A stretch of DNA of 20,547 nt from JBKBXU01 sp046313675 (GCA_046313675.1 JBKBXU010000036.1:1-20547); one strand, 5' to 3'. Positions 1-7,293 are shown, counted from the stretch's first letter. Program-made: numbers and translations. The notes: generated by a model from the sequence alone, not told the origin.

Positions 1-34
1 TTTTAAAGTGGAAACGTAAGATTTACAATCTATA

Positions 35-487
35 TCAGGAGGCAAGTGCTGTCATTAAGCCACCTAAAAAAACCAATGCATAAAGAGATAAAATAACAAT
101 GCAAAATATGCCGATAAATTTGAAGTGTGATTTTAATCTAGAAAATCCTATAGCCAGCTTTTCACTATCATTTTCATTAATGCCATCCCCAATACTAGAG
201 GAGAACTGAAAAAGATACAGCACCGGAAAAAAGTAAAGTAAAGCAAAAGCTAAATAGATAGCAGTAATTGCCATTGTGGGAATGGGTATAGCATTACCGA
301 ATGAGCTTAATATAGAGCCGATGGTAAAAGCAAGAACTACCAAAAGTCCAATCCCTATAAATCCTAGGATAGAAAGGAATTTAGTCCATTTTCTAGCAGT
401 GTTTAAAAATCCAATAGCTTCATTAGTTAAAATAAGACCTGTGGAAGAAAGGTTAATGTCTTTGTCAATTGTTTGAGTATGTTCCAT
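35..487 (-). CDS. DUF5362 family membrane protein
   Basis: A 150-residue integral membrane protein. After a hydrophilic N-terminus it shows the sequence AIGFLNTARKWTKFLSILGFIGIG (residues about 25-48, quoted here in part: KWTKFLSILGF), then a second hydrophobic segment near 70-95 and a third near 123-148, separated by a polar loop (GDGINENDSEKL). This order, with an aromatic KW-x-KF-LSILGF entry to the first membrane helix, is what I remember of the DUF5362 family of Bacteroidota, whose function is unknown. The assignment is from memory, not a search. The start at 487 gives a polar leader before the first helix and is the only plausible ATG. No partner gene lies next to it on the same strand. 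Confidence 0.8.
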   Translation of the reverse strand: MEHTQTIDKDINLSSTGLILTNEAIGFLNTARKWTKFLSILGFIGIGLLVVLAFTIGSILSSFGNAIPIPTMAITAIYLAFALLYFFPVLYLFQFSSSIGDGINENDSEKLAIGFSRLKSHFKFIGIFCIVILSLYALVFLGGLMTALAS

Positions 488-815
488 TAGTTTAAAAGTT
501 TAGCAAAGTAAAAGTAAATGATCACAGGGTAAAAGACAAATATTTGATACAAAAAAGCTTGCACCGCAGATACAAGCTTACAGCTCGTACCAATTCATCC
601 GGTATTTTTTTGGGGAAGGTAGTTACAGGCTACAACCAGGCATTATGATTTTGCATTAAAAAGGGCATTACAAATCGGGTTACCTCTTGTTCTTAAAAAT
701 TTGCAAAATATATAAAAGGCAAAAAAAGTTTTTGTCTATATTAGCACACGTGCACAAGCGTGCAGTTGAAGAAGTGGTTTTTTGTATGGACAATCAATAA
801 TAAGCGCTAAAAACA
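488..815. other. Divergent intergenic region, 328 bp
   Basis: This stretch separates the divergent genes at 487 (-) and 816 (+) and should hold both promoters. It carries a degenerate copy of the dispersed palindrome at 555-591 and, from about 700 onward, an A+T-rich run followed by the GC-rich inverted motif GCACACGTGCACAAGCGTGC. I see no ORF of credible coding character and no clear Bacteroidota TTTG/TAnnTTTG promoter pair with correct spacing. Confidence 0.5.
555..591. repeat. Degenerate copy of REP-like palindrome
   Basis: The segment contains GCTTGCACC and, a few bases on, CAAGCTTACAGCTCGTACC. The second part matches the 3' palindrome of the copy at 2921-2945 at 16 of 19 positions. It therefore looks like an older member of the dispersed family whose best copies are at 2850-2945 and 4242-4263. 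The internal stem is damaged, so it was found by comparison rather than by its own folding. Confidence 0.5.
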
Positions 816-2396
816 ATGATTATCAAAACATTCCTTGCTTTTTTTATTATATTCTTGTTTTTAAGTGTTGAAATTCAGAGTCAAAATATCAATTGGGGAG
901 AAAATCTTAAGTATGGCCCAAGGGAAAACATAATCAATTTCATCGGAGAAGATGAAACAGGTTTTTATGTTCTGATTAAAAAAACAACGGACTTTACCTT
1001 AAGACCAAGTTACTGGCTGGAAAGGTACAACAGTAACATGGAGCTTGTATTCTCGAAGGAATTAGAAATTCCTGTGAAAAAGGATGAAAACCTACAAGCC
1101 TTTTTTAGTTCTTTATATTATGTTGAAGGGAAATTAATGTTGTTTTATTCTGTGTTTAACAGGGCTACAAGGGAAAGGTTTGCTTATTGTAATTTTGTTC
1201 AGAATGATGGAAGTATAGAGAAAAAAACTTTTGAATTAGGCATAATAGAAAGCCCATCTTCAACATTTCTAAACGATGATGCTTTTAAAATTTATCTTTC
1301 AGATGACAACACCAAAATCATAGTTACTAAAGTACGGCCATTTGCAGAAAAAAACGAGCGGCTGGCCTTTACGGTTTGGGATTTGGATTTTAACATGCTT
1401 TGGCACCAAAGCATGTCTTTACCTGAAAAGGGAGAATATGTAAGCTTAAGTGATTATATTTTTGACAAAGAGGGTAATATGCACATGCTTATAAAGGTGG
1501 AGAATACCCGAACGGATAGAAGGAAAGGCCTTCCCAGATTTTACTTCAATATATTCTCCTATTACTGGAAAATGGATGCATTTATAGAATATGAGTTAGG
1601 GAATGATAAATTAAACATTTTGGAAGCAGGTCTACAAATGGATCATAATGATAATTTAATAGTTACGGGCTTTTTTTCAGACAACGATAAAGGAGGATTT
1701 AAGGGATTAGCCTTTACAAGAATTAACCCCGCTACCACTAAAATTGAGGTGAAAAAATTCAATGAATTTGATGAGAATTATATAAACCTTTTTGAACGAA
1801 AAAAATCTATCAGAAAAGGAATAGAGCTAAAGAATTTCTACTTTGACCATATCCGGCTCATGGAAGATGGTGGGGTAGTAATTTTCTCAGAACGAAAATA
1901 TGATGAAAATCATGACATCATGGGAACTCCACATGTCCCTAATATCAGCAGGCCTTTCAGCAGATGGCAAACCATTTCGGAAGCCAGTATGTACTACCAC
2001 AACGAAATATTAGTTTCACGCATTGATTCCGAGGGAAACGTTGTCTGGTGGACTCAGATCCCAAAGGTACAAAAAAACAAACCCTATGATAGTGAATTTG
2101 CCTCATATGCTTTAAGGCAAGAAAATGAAAAATTTATGATTATTTTCAATGATCATCCTAAAAATCTGGACATTGCACATCTAAGTAAAGTTAAAGTCAT
2201 GAAAAAACCCGAGAGTGCCACAACATTTATGGTAACTGTTGAAGGTGACGGCAGCCTGACAAAAACACTTCTATTTCAAGCTAAATCCAATAAGGCAATT
2301 TTCTACCCAAGGATATATCTTCAAAATCGGAATAAAGAACTGATAGTATATGCCGAAAAACAGAGGTTATACAGATTTGGCATATTAGGTTTTTGA
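816..2396 (+). CDS. Exported protein of unknown function, possible beta-propeller
   Basis: A 526-residue protein with an N-terminal signal peptide (hydrophobic residues about 3-20, likely cleavage around residues 22-24). The rest is soluble and rich in aromatic and beta-forming residues. Several stretches look like propeller blade strands: ERYNSNMELVFSKEL (69-83), TVWDLDFNMLWHQSM (186-200) and SRIDSEGNVVWWTQIP (401-416), each a polar turn with Asp/Asn followed by a hydrophobic strand with Trp or Phe. I do not recognise a named family. It probably acts in the periplasm or on the outer surface. No C-terminal sorting domain is evident. It stands alone, with a repeat-rich region downstream. The predicted fold is inference from spacing of the strand-like segments; no catalytic motif is visible. 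Confidence 0.85.
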   Translation: MIIKTFLAFFIIFLFLSVEIQSQNINWGENLKYGPRENIINFIGEDETGFYVLIKKTTDFTLRPSYWLERYNSNMELVFSKELEIPVKKDENLQAFFSSLYYVEGKLMLFYSVFNRATRERFAYCNFVQNDGSIEKKTFELGIIESPSSTFLNDDAFKIYLSDDNTKIIVTKVRPFAEKNERLAFTVWDLDFNMLWHQSMSLPEKGEYVSLSDYIFDKEGNMHMLIKVENTRTDRRKGLPRFYFNIFSYYWKMDAFIEYELGNDKLNILEAGLQMDHNDNLIVTGFFSDNDKGGFKGLAFTRINPATTKIEVKKFNEFDENYINLFERKKSIRKGIELKNFYFDHIRLMEDGGVVIFSERKYDENHDIMGTPHVPNISRPFSRWQTISEASMYYHNEILVSRIDSEGNVVWWTQIPKVQKNKPYDSEFASYALRQENEKFMIIFNDHPKNLDIAHLSKVKVMKKPESATTFMVTVEGDGSLTKTLLFQAKSNKAIFYPRIYLQNRNKELIVYAEKQRLYRFGILGF

Positions 2397-2461
2397 TCTT
2401 AACTCACTACACATCAGTCCATTAATAGAAATCAAAGGAAATGATATAATACAGTCGAACT

Positions 2462-2481
2462 AGTTTTTATTTTTTATCTAA
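2462..2481. repeat. 20-nt T-rich direct repeat, left copy
   Basis: AGTTTTTATTTTTTATCTAA at this site recurs at 4130-4150 with one additional T, about 1.65 kb away on the other side of the toxin-antitoxin pair. Similarity continues only weakly for about 15 further bases. Low complexity lowers its weight, but the shared ATCTAA end makes pure chance less likely. Confidence 0.4.
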
Positions 2482-2501
2482 ACCGGAATTAATATACAGC
2501 T

Positions 2502-2524
2502 CTTCGGAATTTGCAATTCCGAAG
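2502..2524. repeat. Perfect 10-bp hairpin with 3-nt loop
   Basis: CTTCGGAATT, loop TGC, then AATTCCGAAG forms a perfect 10-bp stem. No T-run follows, so it does not look like an intrinsic terminator. It shares its inner sequence, GGAATT-TGC-AATTCC, with the smaller hairpin GGATT-TGC-AATCC at 2535-2547, which suggests repeated copies of one element. Confidence 0.7.
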
Positions 2525-2533
2525 CCCTATCAT

Positions 2534-2548
2534 TGGATTTGCAATCCA
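2534..2548. repeat. 6-bp hairpin, same TGC loop
   Basis: TGGATT, loop TGC, AATCCA. It lies 10 bp after the stronger hairpin at 2502-2524 and has the same loop and nearly the same stem core. Confidence 0.55.
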
Positions 2549-2669
2549 TATAATATTTATAATTATGAACTGTAAATGTAACAAAGTGAACCGCTTGCTG
2601 GTCTTTAACAGTATATGCAAAACCCATAAACAAATCTAAATAAGCCGGATTAAAAATCCTATGATAAGG

Positions 2670-2692
2670 GTTCGTGATTATAAATCACGAAC
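2670..2692. repeat. Perfect 10-bp hairpin with 3-nt loop
   Basis: GTTCGTGATT, loop ATA, AATCACGAAC gives a perfect 10-bp stem, the same architecture as 2502-2524. A smaller one, GGATT-AAA-AATCC, sits just before it at 2647-2659. No T-run follows. Confidence 0.65.
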
Positions 2693-2707
2693 AGCCCGAC
2701 AGCCCGT

Positions 2708-2762
2708 TATTAATCACTTTACCCCGTCTTCAGGAACATCCGGAATAGCGGGGTGATTAATA
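2708..2762. repeat. Interrupted inverted repeat
   Basis: TATTAATCA (2708-2716) pairs with TGATTAATA (2754-2762), and CCCCG (2722-2726) pairs with CGGGG (2749-2753), leaving a small bulge on the left arm and a 22-nt loop. It directly follows the group of short hairpins and may belong to the same repeat tract. Confidence 0.5.
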
Positions 2763-2849
2763 CTATTTGATATTTCATTTCCACTATCTATAAAATTGAG
2801 GTCTATATATCATTGAACCAGCTGAGACAGGATTTCTTAATTTACTAAA

Positions 2850-2945
2850 GGTACGAGCTGAAAGCTCGCACCAACACTAATTATTTTCACAGCTTTATAA
2901 CTTGCTCGGGCTAGCCTGGCTGGTGCGAGCTTGTAGCTCGTACCA
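2850..2945. repeat. REP/BIME-like element with paired palindromes
   Basis: The element begins with GGTACGAGCT-GAA-AGCTCGCACC (2850-2872) and ends with TGGTGCGAGCT-TGT-AGCTCGTACCA (2921-2945). Each end is an imperfect palindrome, and the two ends are inverted copies of each other (22 of 24 bases over the paired termini), so this is a head-to-head pair about 96 bp long. The middle has AGCTTTATAACTTGCTCGGG followed by CTAGCCTGG, which recurs in similar form at 4281-4310. This arrangement is like bacterial REP/BIME elements, which are mobilised by REP-associated tyrosine transposases. No such transposase is in the window. Confidence 0.75.
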
Positions 2946-3472
2946 TTTCTTCGTTCTTAAAACCCTCCAGTTTGAATTAAAACGAGGATTTATGAGAACA
3001 CGATTACATCTCCCAATAGCACGAACTAAGCTAATATATTAAAAAATCCAGCAGTACTGGAATTTCTGTTAAACTTTAATTATTGGCACAAGTGATGTAG
3101 ATTCCGATCCACCTGAACCACCTGCTCTTTCTTAGGATTCTTAGACCCAACAACCTGCTGGAGTTTCTGAATTGTTTTTGACCTTTTTATCACCTACTTT
3201 TGTTAAATATTAGTATTTAACTCATAAATGTGATGTTTATATGACTTTTGGAGTACGTTTAACATATGCCAAAAGCAAAAAGGCTTTGGTAGTCCGATTT
3301 AGAAAAGCAGGTCGGCACTGAAACGTTGACAGCGTAACACTTAACAGATTAAAGGAAGTTAAAAAACTATCTTGATATTATAAAAGATTTATTTCTTTAT
3401 TGATACTACAATCGGATATCATAAAACAAAGCAGGCATTAGGGGCTTAATTTTAATATAAAGGCTAATAGAT

Positions 3473-3682
3473 ATGAAAGTATTACTTGACATAAAAGACA
3501 GTAAAGCAGGGTTCGTATTGGAGCTGCTTAACAACCTTTCCGGGTATGTAAAGGCAAAACCGCTTACAGAACCTCAAGCCCAGATGATGGAAGAACTTAG
3601 CGAAGCAGTAGAAGAAATGAAGCTTATCAGGGAAGGTAAAAAGAAAGCCAGGGATGCAGAAGATTTTTTAAATGAGCTATAG
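3473..3682 (+). CDS. Antitoxin of RelE-type toxin-antitoxin pair
   Basis: A 69-residue protein immediately upstream of, and overlapping by 11 bp, a RelE-like toxin gene. It starts MKVLLDIKDSKAGFVLELLNN, followed by a charged, probably helical half (EELSEAVEEMKLIREGKKKARDAEDFLNEL). Small antitoxins of this kind in Bacteroidota pair with RelE/ParE-family toxins: the C-terminal half wraps the toxin and the N-terminal part may bind the operator. I recognise it mainly from its size, charge and position, not from a strong motif. The start is supported by an in-frame ATG after an AT-rich leader and by the residues K-V-L-L-D-I-K-D, which such antitoxins often have at the start. The pair is likely autoregulated, which is inference. 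Confidence 0.82.
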   Translation: MKVLLDIKDSKAGFVLELLNNLSGYVKAKPLTEPQAQMMEELSEAVEEMKLIREGKKKARDAEDFLNEL

Positions 3683-4001
3683 TGTTAAAACCATTGATGT
3701 TTTTGAAAGGCAGGCTAAAAAACTTGCAAAAAAATACATCTCCCTAAAAAATGAACTGCTCACCCTTGTTCAGGAGCTTAAAGAAAATCCGGAACTGGGT
3801 ACAGCTCTTGGAAACAACTGTTACAAAATGCGCCTTTCCATTGCCTCCAAGGGAAAAGGGAAATCCGGAGGCGCGCGGGTAATCACTAATCTTGTTATCA
3901 GTGAAAAAACTGTGTACCTGCTTTCTATCTACGATAAATCAGAAAAAGCAAACCTCTCTGATAAAGAATTAAAAGAACTGCTTAAAGGTATTCCAAAGTA
4001 A
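3672..4001 (+). CDS. RelE/ParE-family toxin
   Basis: A 109-residue basic protein with the hallmarks of a RelE/ParE-superfamily subfamily common in Bacteroidota and cyanobacteria: FERQAKKLAKKYISLKNEL near residues 11-29, an NPELGTALGNNCYKMRLSI block near 39-58, the Lys/Gly-rich ASKGKGKSGGARVIT segment near 59-73, and VYLLSIYDKSEKANLSDKEL near 82-101. RelE-type toxins cut mRNA on the ribosome; whether this protein has that activity is not shown by sequence alone. The ATG lies inside the last codons of the antitoxin gene, so the two are translationally coupled. A 14-bp hairpin follows the stop. The pair lies inside a repeat-rich patch, consistent with horizontal gain. Confidence 0.9.
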   Translation: MSYSVKTIDVFERQAKKLAKKYISLKNELLTLVQELKENPELGTALGNNCYKMRLSIASKGKGKSGGARVITNLVISEKTVYLLSIYDKSEKANLSDKELKELLKGIPK

Positions 4002-4017
4002 AATCACCTCTATAAAA

Positions 4018-4055
4018 ACAGAAATCCGGAAAGCTCACATCTTCCGAATTTCTGT
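4018..4055 (+). terminator. Hairpin after toxin gene
   Basis: ACAGAAATCCGGAA (4018-4031) pairs with TTCCGAATTTCTGT (4042-4055), 13 of 14 bp, loop of 10 nt. It starts 17 bp after the toxin stop. The following sequence is only mildly T-rich, so it may be a weak terminator or an mRNA-stabilising end. Confidence 0.6.
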
Positions 4056-4105
4056 ATATCCTTTAATCCTAAACATCCTGGTTCAGACCTGCAAAAAATA
4101 AAAAA

Positions 4106-4130
4106 GGCCCGAGCTAAAAGCATCGCGCCA
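4106..4130. repeat. Degenerate REP-like palindrome
   Basis: GGCCCGAGCTAAAAGCATCG followed by CGCCA resembles GGTACGAGCTACAAGCTCGC-ACCA of the better copies, with a few substitutions and one inserted base. It directly abuts the T-rich direct repeat at 4130-4150. Confidence 0.45.
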
Positions 4131-4150
4131 GTTTTTTATTTTTTATCTAA
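4130..4150. repeat. T-rich direct repeat, right copy
   Basis: AGTTTTTTATTTTTTATCTA plus A repeats the sequence at 2462-2481 with one extra T. The two copies bracket the toxin-antitoxin pair and the main REP-like unit. Confidence 0.4.
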
Positions 4151-4241
4151 CTCCATGATTAACATCCTTGCATCCGATGAAGTGCAACTTACATACCAAA
4201 ACAAGCCTATTTATAAAAAAACCCGGAAAGTATCATTCATC

Positions 4242-4310
4242 GTACGAGCTACAAGCTCGCACCAGCAAAAACAATCGTAAAGCTTTAAATTACACGCTCG
4301 GACTAGCTGG
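4242..4310. repeat. Partial REP-like unit
   Basis: GTACGAGCTACAAGCTCGCA continuing CC (4242-4263) is the same palindrome as at 2850-2872 and the inverse of 2921-2945. About 18 bp later, AGCTTTAAATTACACGCTCG (from 4281) and GACTAGCTGG match the middle segment of the unit at 2850-2945. The closing inverted palindrome is missing, so this is a truncated unit. Confidence 0.65.
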
Positions 4311-4400
4311 GGATCAAAAAAGTAATTGAGGCAAAAAAGGTACTTAAACCCAGGAAAAAACGACCGGAGATAAACATTGAACCATAAGAGCTGGTATAAA

Positions 4401-4434
4401 AACAGGGCAGACTGAGAAGCTTGCCCTGTTTTTT
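4401..4434. terminator. Bidirectional terminator
   Basis: AACAGGGCA (4401-4409) pairs perfectly with TGCCCTGTT (4422-4430), with T-runs on both strands (TTTTTT after the stem on the plus strand, TTTTT on the minus strand). It lies right beyond the stop of the minus-strand gene at 4436-4915 and faces the toxin-antitoxin transcript. Confidence 0.8.
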
Positions 4435-4435
4435 A

Positions 4436-4915
4436 TCACTCATTTACACGAAATTTCCTTTGTTTGATTATTATAATAAGTACGATTATCTGCAGAATGA
4501 TTATTGTTCTTAATAAATTATCAAAGAAAATATCATCCTCTTTAAATGATTTTACTGCTATTAAAGGATTCCATGTATCCATATCGCTGACTCTTCGTTT
4601 ACCAATAATTTCTCCATAAACGATGTACCTTCCTGATTCCTGATAATCTAAAAAAGAGCCAGGCCTTTGAGTAAAATAAATCTCTGAATAATCAAGATTG
4701 AATTTTTTCAAACTATCCGGAGTATTGGAAATCAAATACTCCTTTCCTTTTACTACTTTAGCATCCGGACAGGTACACACTAAACCTTCTGTAATAAAAT
4801 GACTATTCCGGAAATCGGGAATAAGATTGTTCCAAAGTAAAGCTAACTGATATACCACAAGAAAGCTCCATGTAAGGATCAACCAATCAGCCCTCTTTAT
4901 TTTAAGTCCTTTCAT
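4436..4915 (-). CDS. Two-helix membrane protein of unknown function
   Basis: A 159-residue protein with a hydrophobic helix near each end (residues about 12-30 and 134-151) and a predicted extracytoplasmic domain of about 100 residues between them. The domain starts with a conspicuous VCTCPDAKVVKGKEYLIS stretch, where the two cysteines could form a disulfide, and contains FTQRPGSFLDYQESGRYIVYGEIIGKR, which looks like beta strands. I do not recognise a named family. It begins one base after the stop of the DUF6157 gene (TAG-A-ATG), so the two are probably translated together. The last codons run into the bidirectional terminator. Confidence 0.75.
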   Translation of the reverse strand: MKGLKIKRADWLILTWSFLVVYQLALLWNNLIPDFRNSHFITEGLVCTCPDAKVVKGKEYLISNTPDSLKKFNLDYSEIYFTQRPGSFLDYQESGRYIVYGEIIGKRRVSDMDTWNPLIAVKSFKEDDIFFDNLLRTIIILQIIVLIIIIKQRKFRVNE

Positions 4916-4916
4916 T

Positions 4917-5342
4917 CTAAGCTTTTGAACTCCGCATAGCTTTCACTTTTCTAATAGAGGGATCGCTTACCAGCTCCTGGTACTTTTCCGTCTCTATTCC
5001 ATAAATAGCAACCTTACCTCTGCTATCACAATGAACACCAAAACCATATCTTTTTGTTAGTGGCGAAGCTCTGAAACAAGGTTGCCCTTTTGAGAAAAAC
5101 TCCTTTTGAGCTTGTTCAATCTCACTCTCGGCAAGATCATTCCGAATGGCAAACACCCTAAAGAAAATCTCATCTGAAGTAAAGGTATATGGATGCTCCA
5201 CAATTAGCTCAAACTGCAATTCTGCCACGGTTTTCAGCTCCCCTTTTGATCTTGGCTTCTCACCACTGGTTACTTTAGAATCCTCGGCAACTTCAATAAA
5301 AGTTGAAAAATAATTTGTTGAGTGTACCTTGCTTTTATTCAT
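4917..5342 (-). CDS. DUF6157 family protein
   Basis: A 141-residue cytosolic protein without signal peptide or membrane helix. The conserved blocks are KVHSTNYFSTFIEVAEDSKVT (residues 5-25, of which the first 20 show the pattern), KTVAELQFELIVEHPYTFTSDEIFF, and SKGQPCFRASPLTKRYGFGVH in the second half, followed by GKVAIYGIETEKYQEL. These are, from memory, the signature segments of DUF6157, a small family of unknown function found in many bacteria. Length is typical. It is the first gene of a probable pair with the membrane protein downstream, from which it is separated by one base. Confidence 0.88.
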   Translation of the reverse strand: MNKSKVHSTNYFSTFIEVAEDSKVTSGEKPRSKGELKTVAELQFELIVEHPYTFTSDEIFFRVFAIRNDLAESEIEQAQKEFFSKGQPCFRASPLTKRYGFGVHCDSRGKVAIYGIETEKYQELVSDPSIRKVKAMRSSKA

Positions 5343-5409
5343 TACTCAAGAATCAGTTTTATTTTCCCCATTCATTTAACTCAAAAGGCTCAACAGCTTG
5401 CTCAAAACA

Positions 5410-6811
5410 CTAACTCTTCTCCCAAATAATAGGATCTGCTTCATCGTCGTCATCGTCCTTACCCTGAATATAGGTTTTCTCTTTATAGTTTGCGGCTACC
5501 AATATAAATCCAATGGCTGTTAGAAGCATAAATATGGTAAAAAACCAGAAATATTCAGCCCCTTCCAGCCTGAGGCTTCCATCCTCCCTTTCAATAAGGC
5601 CGTTAACCAAAGCCGCAATAAAATTACCAAGGGACACAGACAGCAAATAAAAGCCCATAATAAGCGATTTCATGGTATTGGGAGCCTGGGTATAGGAAAA
5701 CTCCAAAGCCGTAATGGAAACCATAACTTCTGCGGCAGTCAAAACCGCATAGGCAAGAAACTGCCAAAGGATGGATATATGAACCTGTGCCGTGATCTGT
5801 TGTTCCATCCAGGCAATAATTGCAAACGAGATGGCGGCAATAAACATCCCTATGCTTATCTTCCGCAAAGGCTTAAGTTTGAAAAACCGATTTATGGCAG
5901 GATAGATAAAAAAGGTAAAAATCGGCACAAATATAAGGATCAGAATGGGGTTGGCGGCCTGCACCTGCGAAGGCAGAAGGGTAAAATGCAGCCAATCAAA
6001 ATCAAAAACCCAAAACCTGAGATCTATGGTTTTTACAACATATACCGACTTAGCCTGAAGTATCCAGGAAGACCCAGTCTGGTCAAACAAAGACCAGAAC
6101 ACCGCAACAAACAGGTAAATAACACTGAGCTTTAAGATGGCCTTGTACCCTTTTCTGTCTATAACATCCCGCTTATATTTCATAATGCCAGCAGCAGGAA
6201 TNNNNNNNNNNTGCATTCCTTCCCATCCAGAACACCAGCGTAGCTATGATCATAAGAGCACCAGGAATACCAAAGGCCAGACTGGGGCCATACTCATTAA
6301 GCAAAATGGGGGTCAATATGGTCGATACCGCAGCACCAAGGTTTATGGCCAAATAAAAATAACTAAACACCCTCTCCAGCAAATGCTTGTTTGCTTCTCT
6401 AAACTGATCTCCCACATGTGCTGATACGCAAGGCTTTATACCGCCAGACCCTATAGCAATCATAGTCAGGCCAAGAGAAAGTCCCAACCTGGTCTCATCT
6501 AGTGCCAAAGCGAGATGACCAAAACAATAAATAATAGAAAGGATAATGATGGTGCGGTACTTGCCCCATAAAATATCAGATAATAGAGCTCCCAGTATTG
6601 GAAAAAAATAGGTAGCCATTACAAAGGTGTGGAACCAGAATTTTGAATCATTTTCCGACATCACAGAAAGTTCTCCATCTCCTCCAAGAAGATATTCTGT
6701 CATGAAAACCGTAAGAATGGCTTTCATTCCATAAAAACTAAATCTCTCCGCAAGTTCGTTTCCGATAATATAAGGAATACCCCCCGGCATCCGGTCATCT
6801 CTTTCGGCCAT
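5410..6811 (-). CDS. POT/PTR2 family proton-coupled peptide transporter, interrupted by assembly gap
   Basis: The two reading-frame parts on either side of a run of 10 N form one proton-dependent oligopeptide transporter of the major facilitator superfamily. The N-terminal part (200 residues) has the POT helix-1 motif ELAERFSFYG, the DILWGKYRTI loop and the PTR2 signature GGIKPCVSAHVGDQF. The C-terminal part has the second signature region FWSLFDQTGSSWILQA and further helices, ending in an acidic tail (GKDDDDDEADP). Such proteins import di- and tripeptides with protons across the inner membrane. The frames on the two sides differ with the gap at 10 bases; they join if the true gap is a multiple of three. 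Comparison with the usual GRN-x-F-V-H-IP pattern suggests three missing codons. The gene is therefore probably intact in the organism. Confidence 0.9.
6202..6211. other. Assembly gap of 10 N
   Basis: Ten undetermined bases within the peptide transporter gene, between codons for GRNA and IPAAG. The stated length is inconsistent with an open frame, so it is a placeholder rather than a measured size. Confidence 0.98.
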
Positions 6812-6954
6812 AATGCAATTTTACGTTTCTTCTACAATGCGTTAATTAAGGTAAACAGGAAATTAACAATTATAGAAATAAAAAGGTTAATAATTCGAAG
6901 ATTTAGGAATATTTTTTCAACCTGAAATTAATTTTTAACCTAATAATAAAGCAA

Positions 6955-7293
6955 ATGAATTTTATACTGATCGTACTGATAAACGGAGCCGGGGTGTGGG
7001 TTATCTCTAAAATTTTGAAGGGTGTGTCCATAACCAGTGTAGGCAATGCCATCTGGACAGGATTTCTTATTGCCGCACTCAACGGAACCATTGGATATGT
7101 AGCCAGAATTCTTACGCTCCCAATTAATTGGCTGACGTTAGGCTTAATGAGCTTTGTCATCACGGTACTTATAATCATACTGGTAGATAAGCTCGTCAAA
7201 GGGTTTAAAATGGCCAACTACTTTTGGGCTATCCTATTTGCCCTTCTCCTTGGAATATTTAATTCGATATTACAAACCATACTGCTTATATAA
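6955..7293 (+). CDS. Phage_holin_4_2 family membrane protein
   Basis: A 112-residue protein made almost entirely of four hydrophobic helices (about 2-20, 30-50, 58-80 and 88-110). The pattern NGAGVWVISKILKGVSITSVGNAI near the start, ALNGTIGYVARILTLPINWLTLG in the middle and FWAILFALLLGIFNSIL at the end is that of the PF04020 (phage holin 4_2, YvlD-like) family. Despite the name, chromosomal members are mostly not phage proteins, and no phage genes are nearby. Its role is unknown; it sits in the inner membrane. It is divergent from the peptide transporter and lies 54 bp ahead of a small anchored protein, with which it may share a transcript. Confidence 0.88.
   Translation: MNFILIVLINGAGVWVISKILKGVSITSVGNAIWTGFLIAALNGTIGYVARILTLPINWLTLGLMSFVITVLIIILVDKLVKGFKMANYFWAILFALLLGIFNSILQTILLI

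Larger units (their letters stand above)
2397..3472. other. Repeat-rich intergenic region, 1.08 kb
   Basis: No convincing gene is present. The region holds a group of short perfect hairpins (2502-2692), a longer interrupted inverted repeat (2708-2762), a complete REP/BIME-like unit (2850-2945) and an AT-rich leader to the toxin-antitoxin pair. Short open stretches at 3080-3193 (-) and 3241-3321 (+, 26 codons) could be gene debris, but neither is recognisable. Confidence 0.7.
4002..4435. other. Repeat-containing intergenic region, 434 bp
   Basis: The region lies between the toxin gene and the convergent gene at 4436-4915. It holds the toxin terminator hairpin (4018-4055), a degenerate REP-like copy (4106-4130), the right copy of the T-rich direct repeat (4130-4150), a good palindrome (4242-4263) with its associated middle segment (4281-4310), and a bidirectional terminator (4401-4434). 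A 22-codon open stretch ending at 4386 is rich in Lys and Arg and may be the tail of a lost gene. Confidence 0.65.

Noticed and set aside
3080..3193. Short minus-strand open stretch (38 codons, ending in LHHLCQ) as a transposase remnant
   Set aside because: No recognisable motif, no start codon, and stops on both sides; could be chance.
3241..3321. 26-codon plus-strand ORF starting MTFGVRLTYAKSKKAL
   Set aside because: Too short and matches nothing I recognise. It may be debris from a lost gene, but this cannot be supported.
2397..3472. CRISPR array
   Set aside because: The repeats are palindromic and irregularly spaced, with no constant spacer length and no cas genes.
4318..4386. Lys/Arg-rich open stretch ending KKRPEINIEP as the tail of a lost gene
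   Set aside because: Only 22 codons, no family resemblance, preceded by a stop in the repeat element.
6955..7293. Phage holin annotation as a sign of a prophage
   Set aside because: The family is widespread on chromosomes outside phages, and no other phage gene is in the window.
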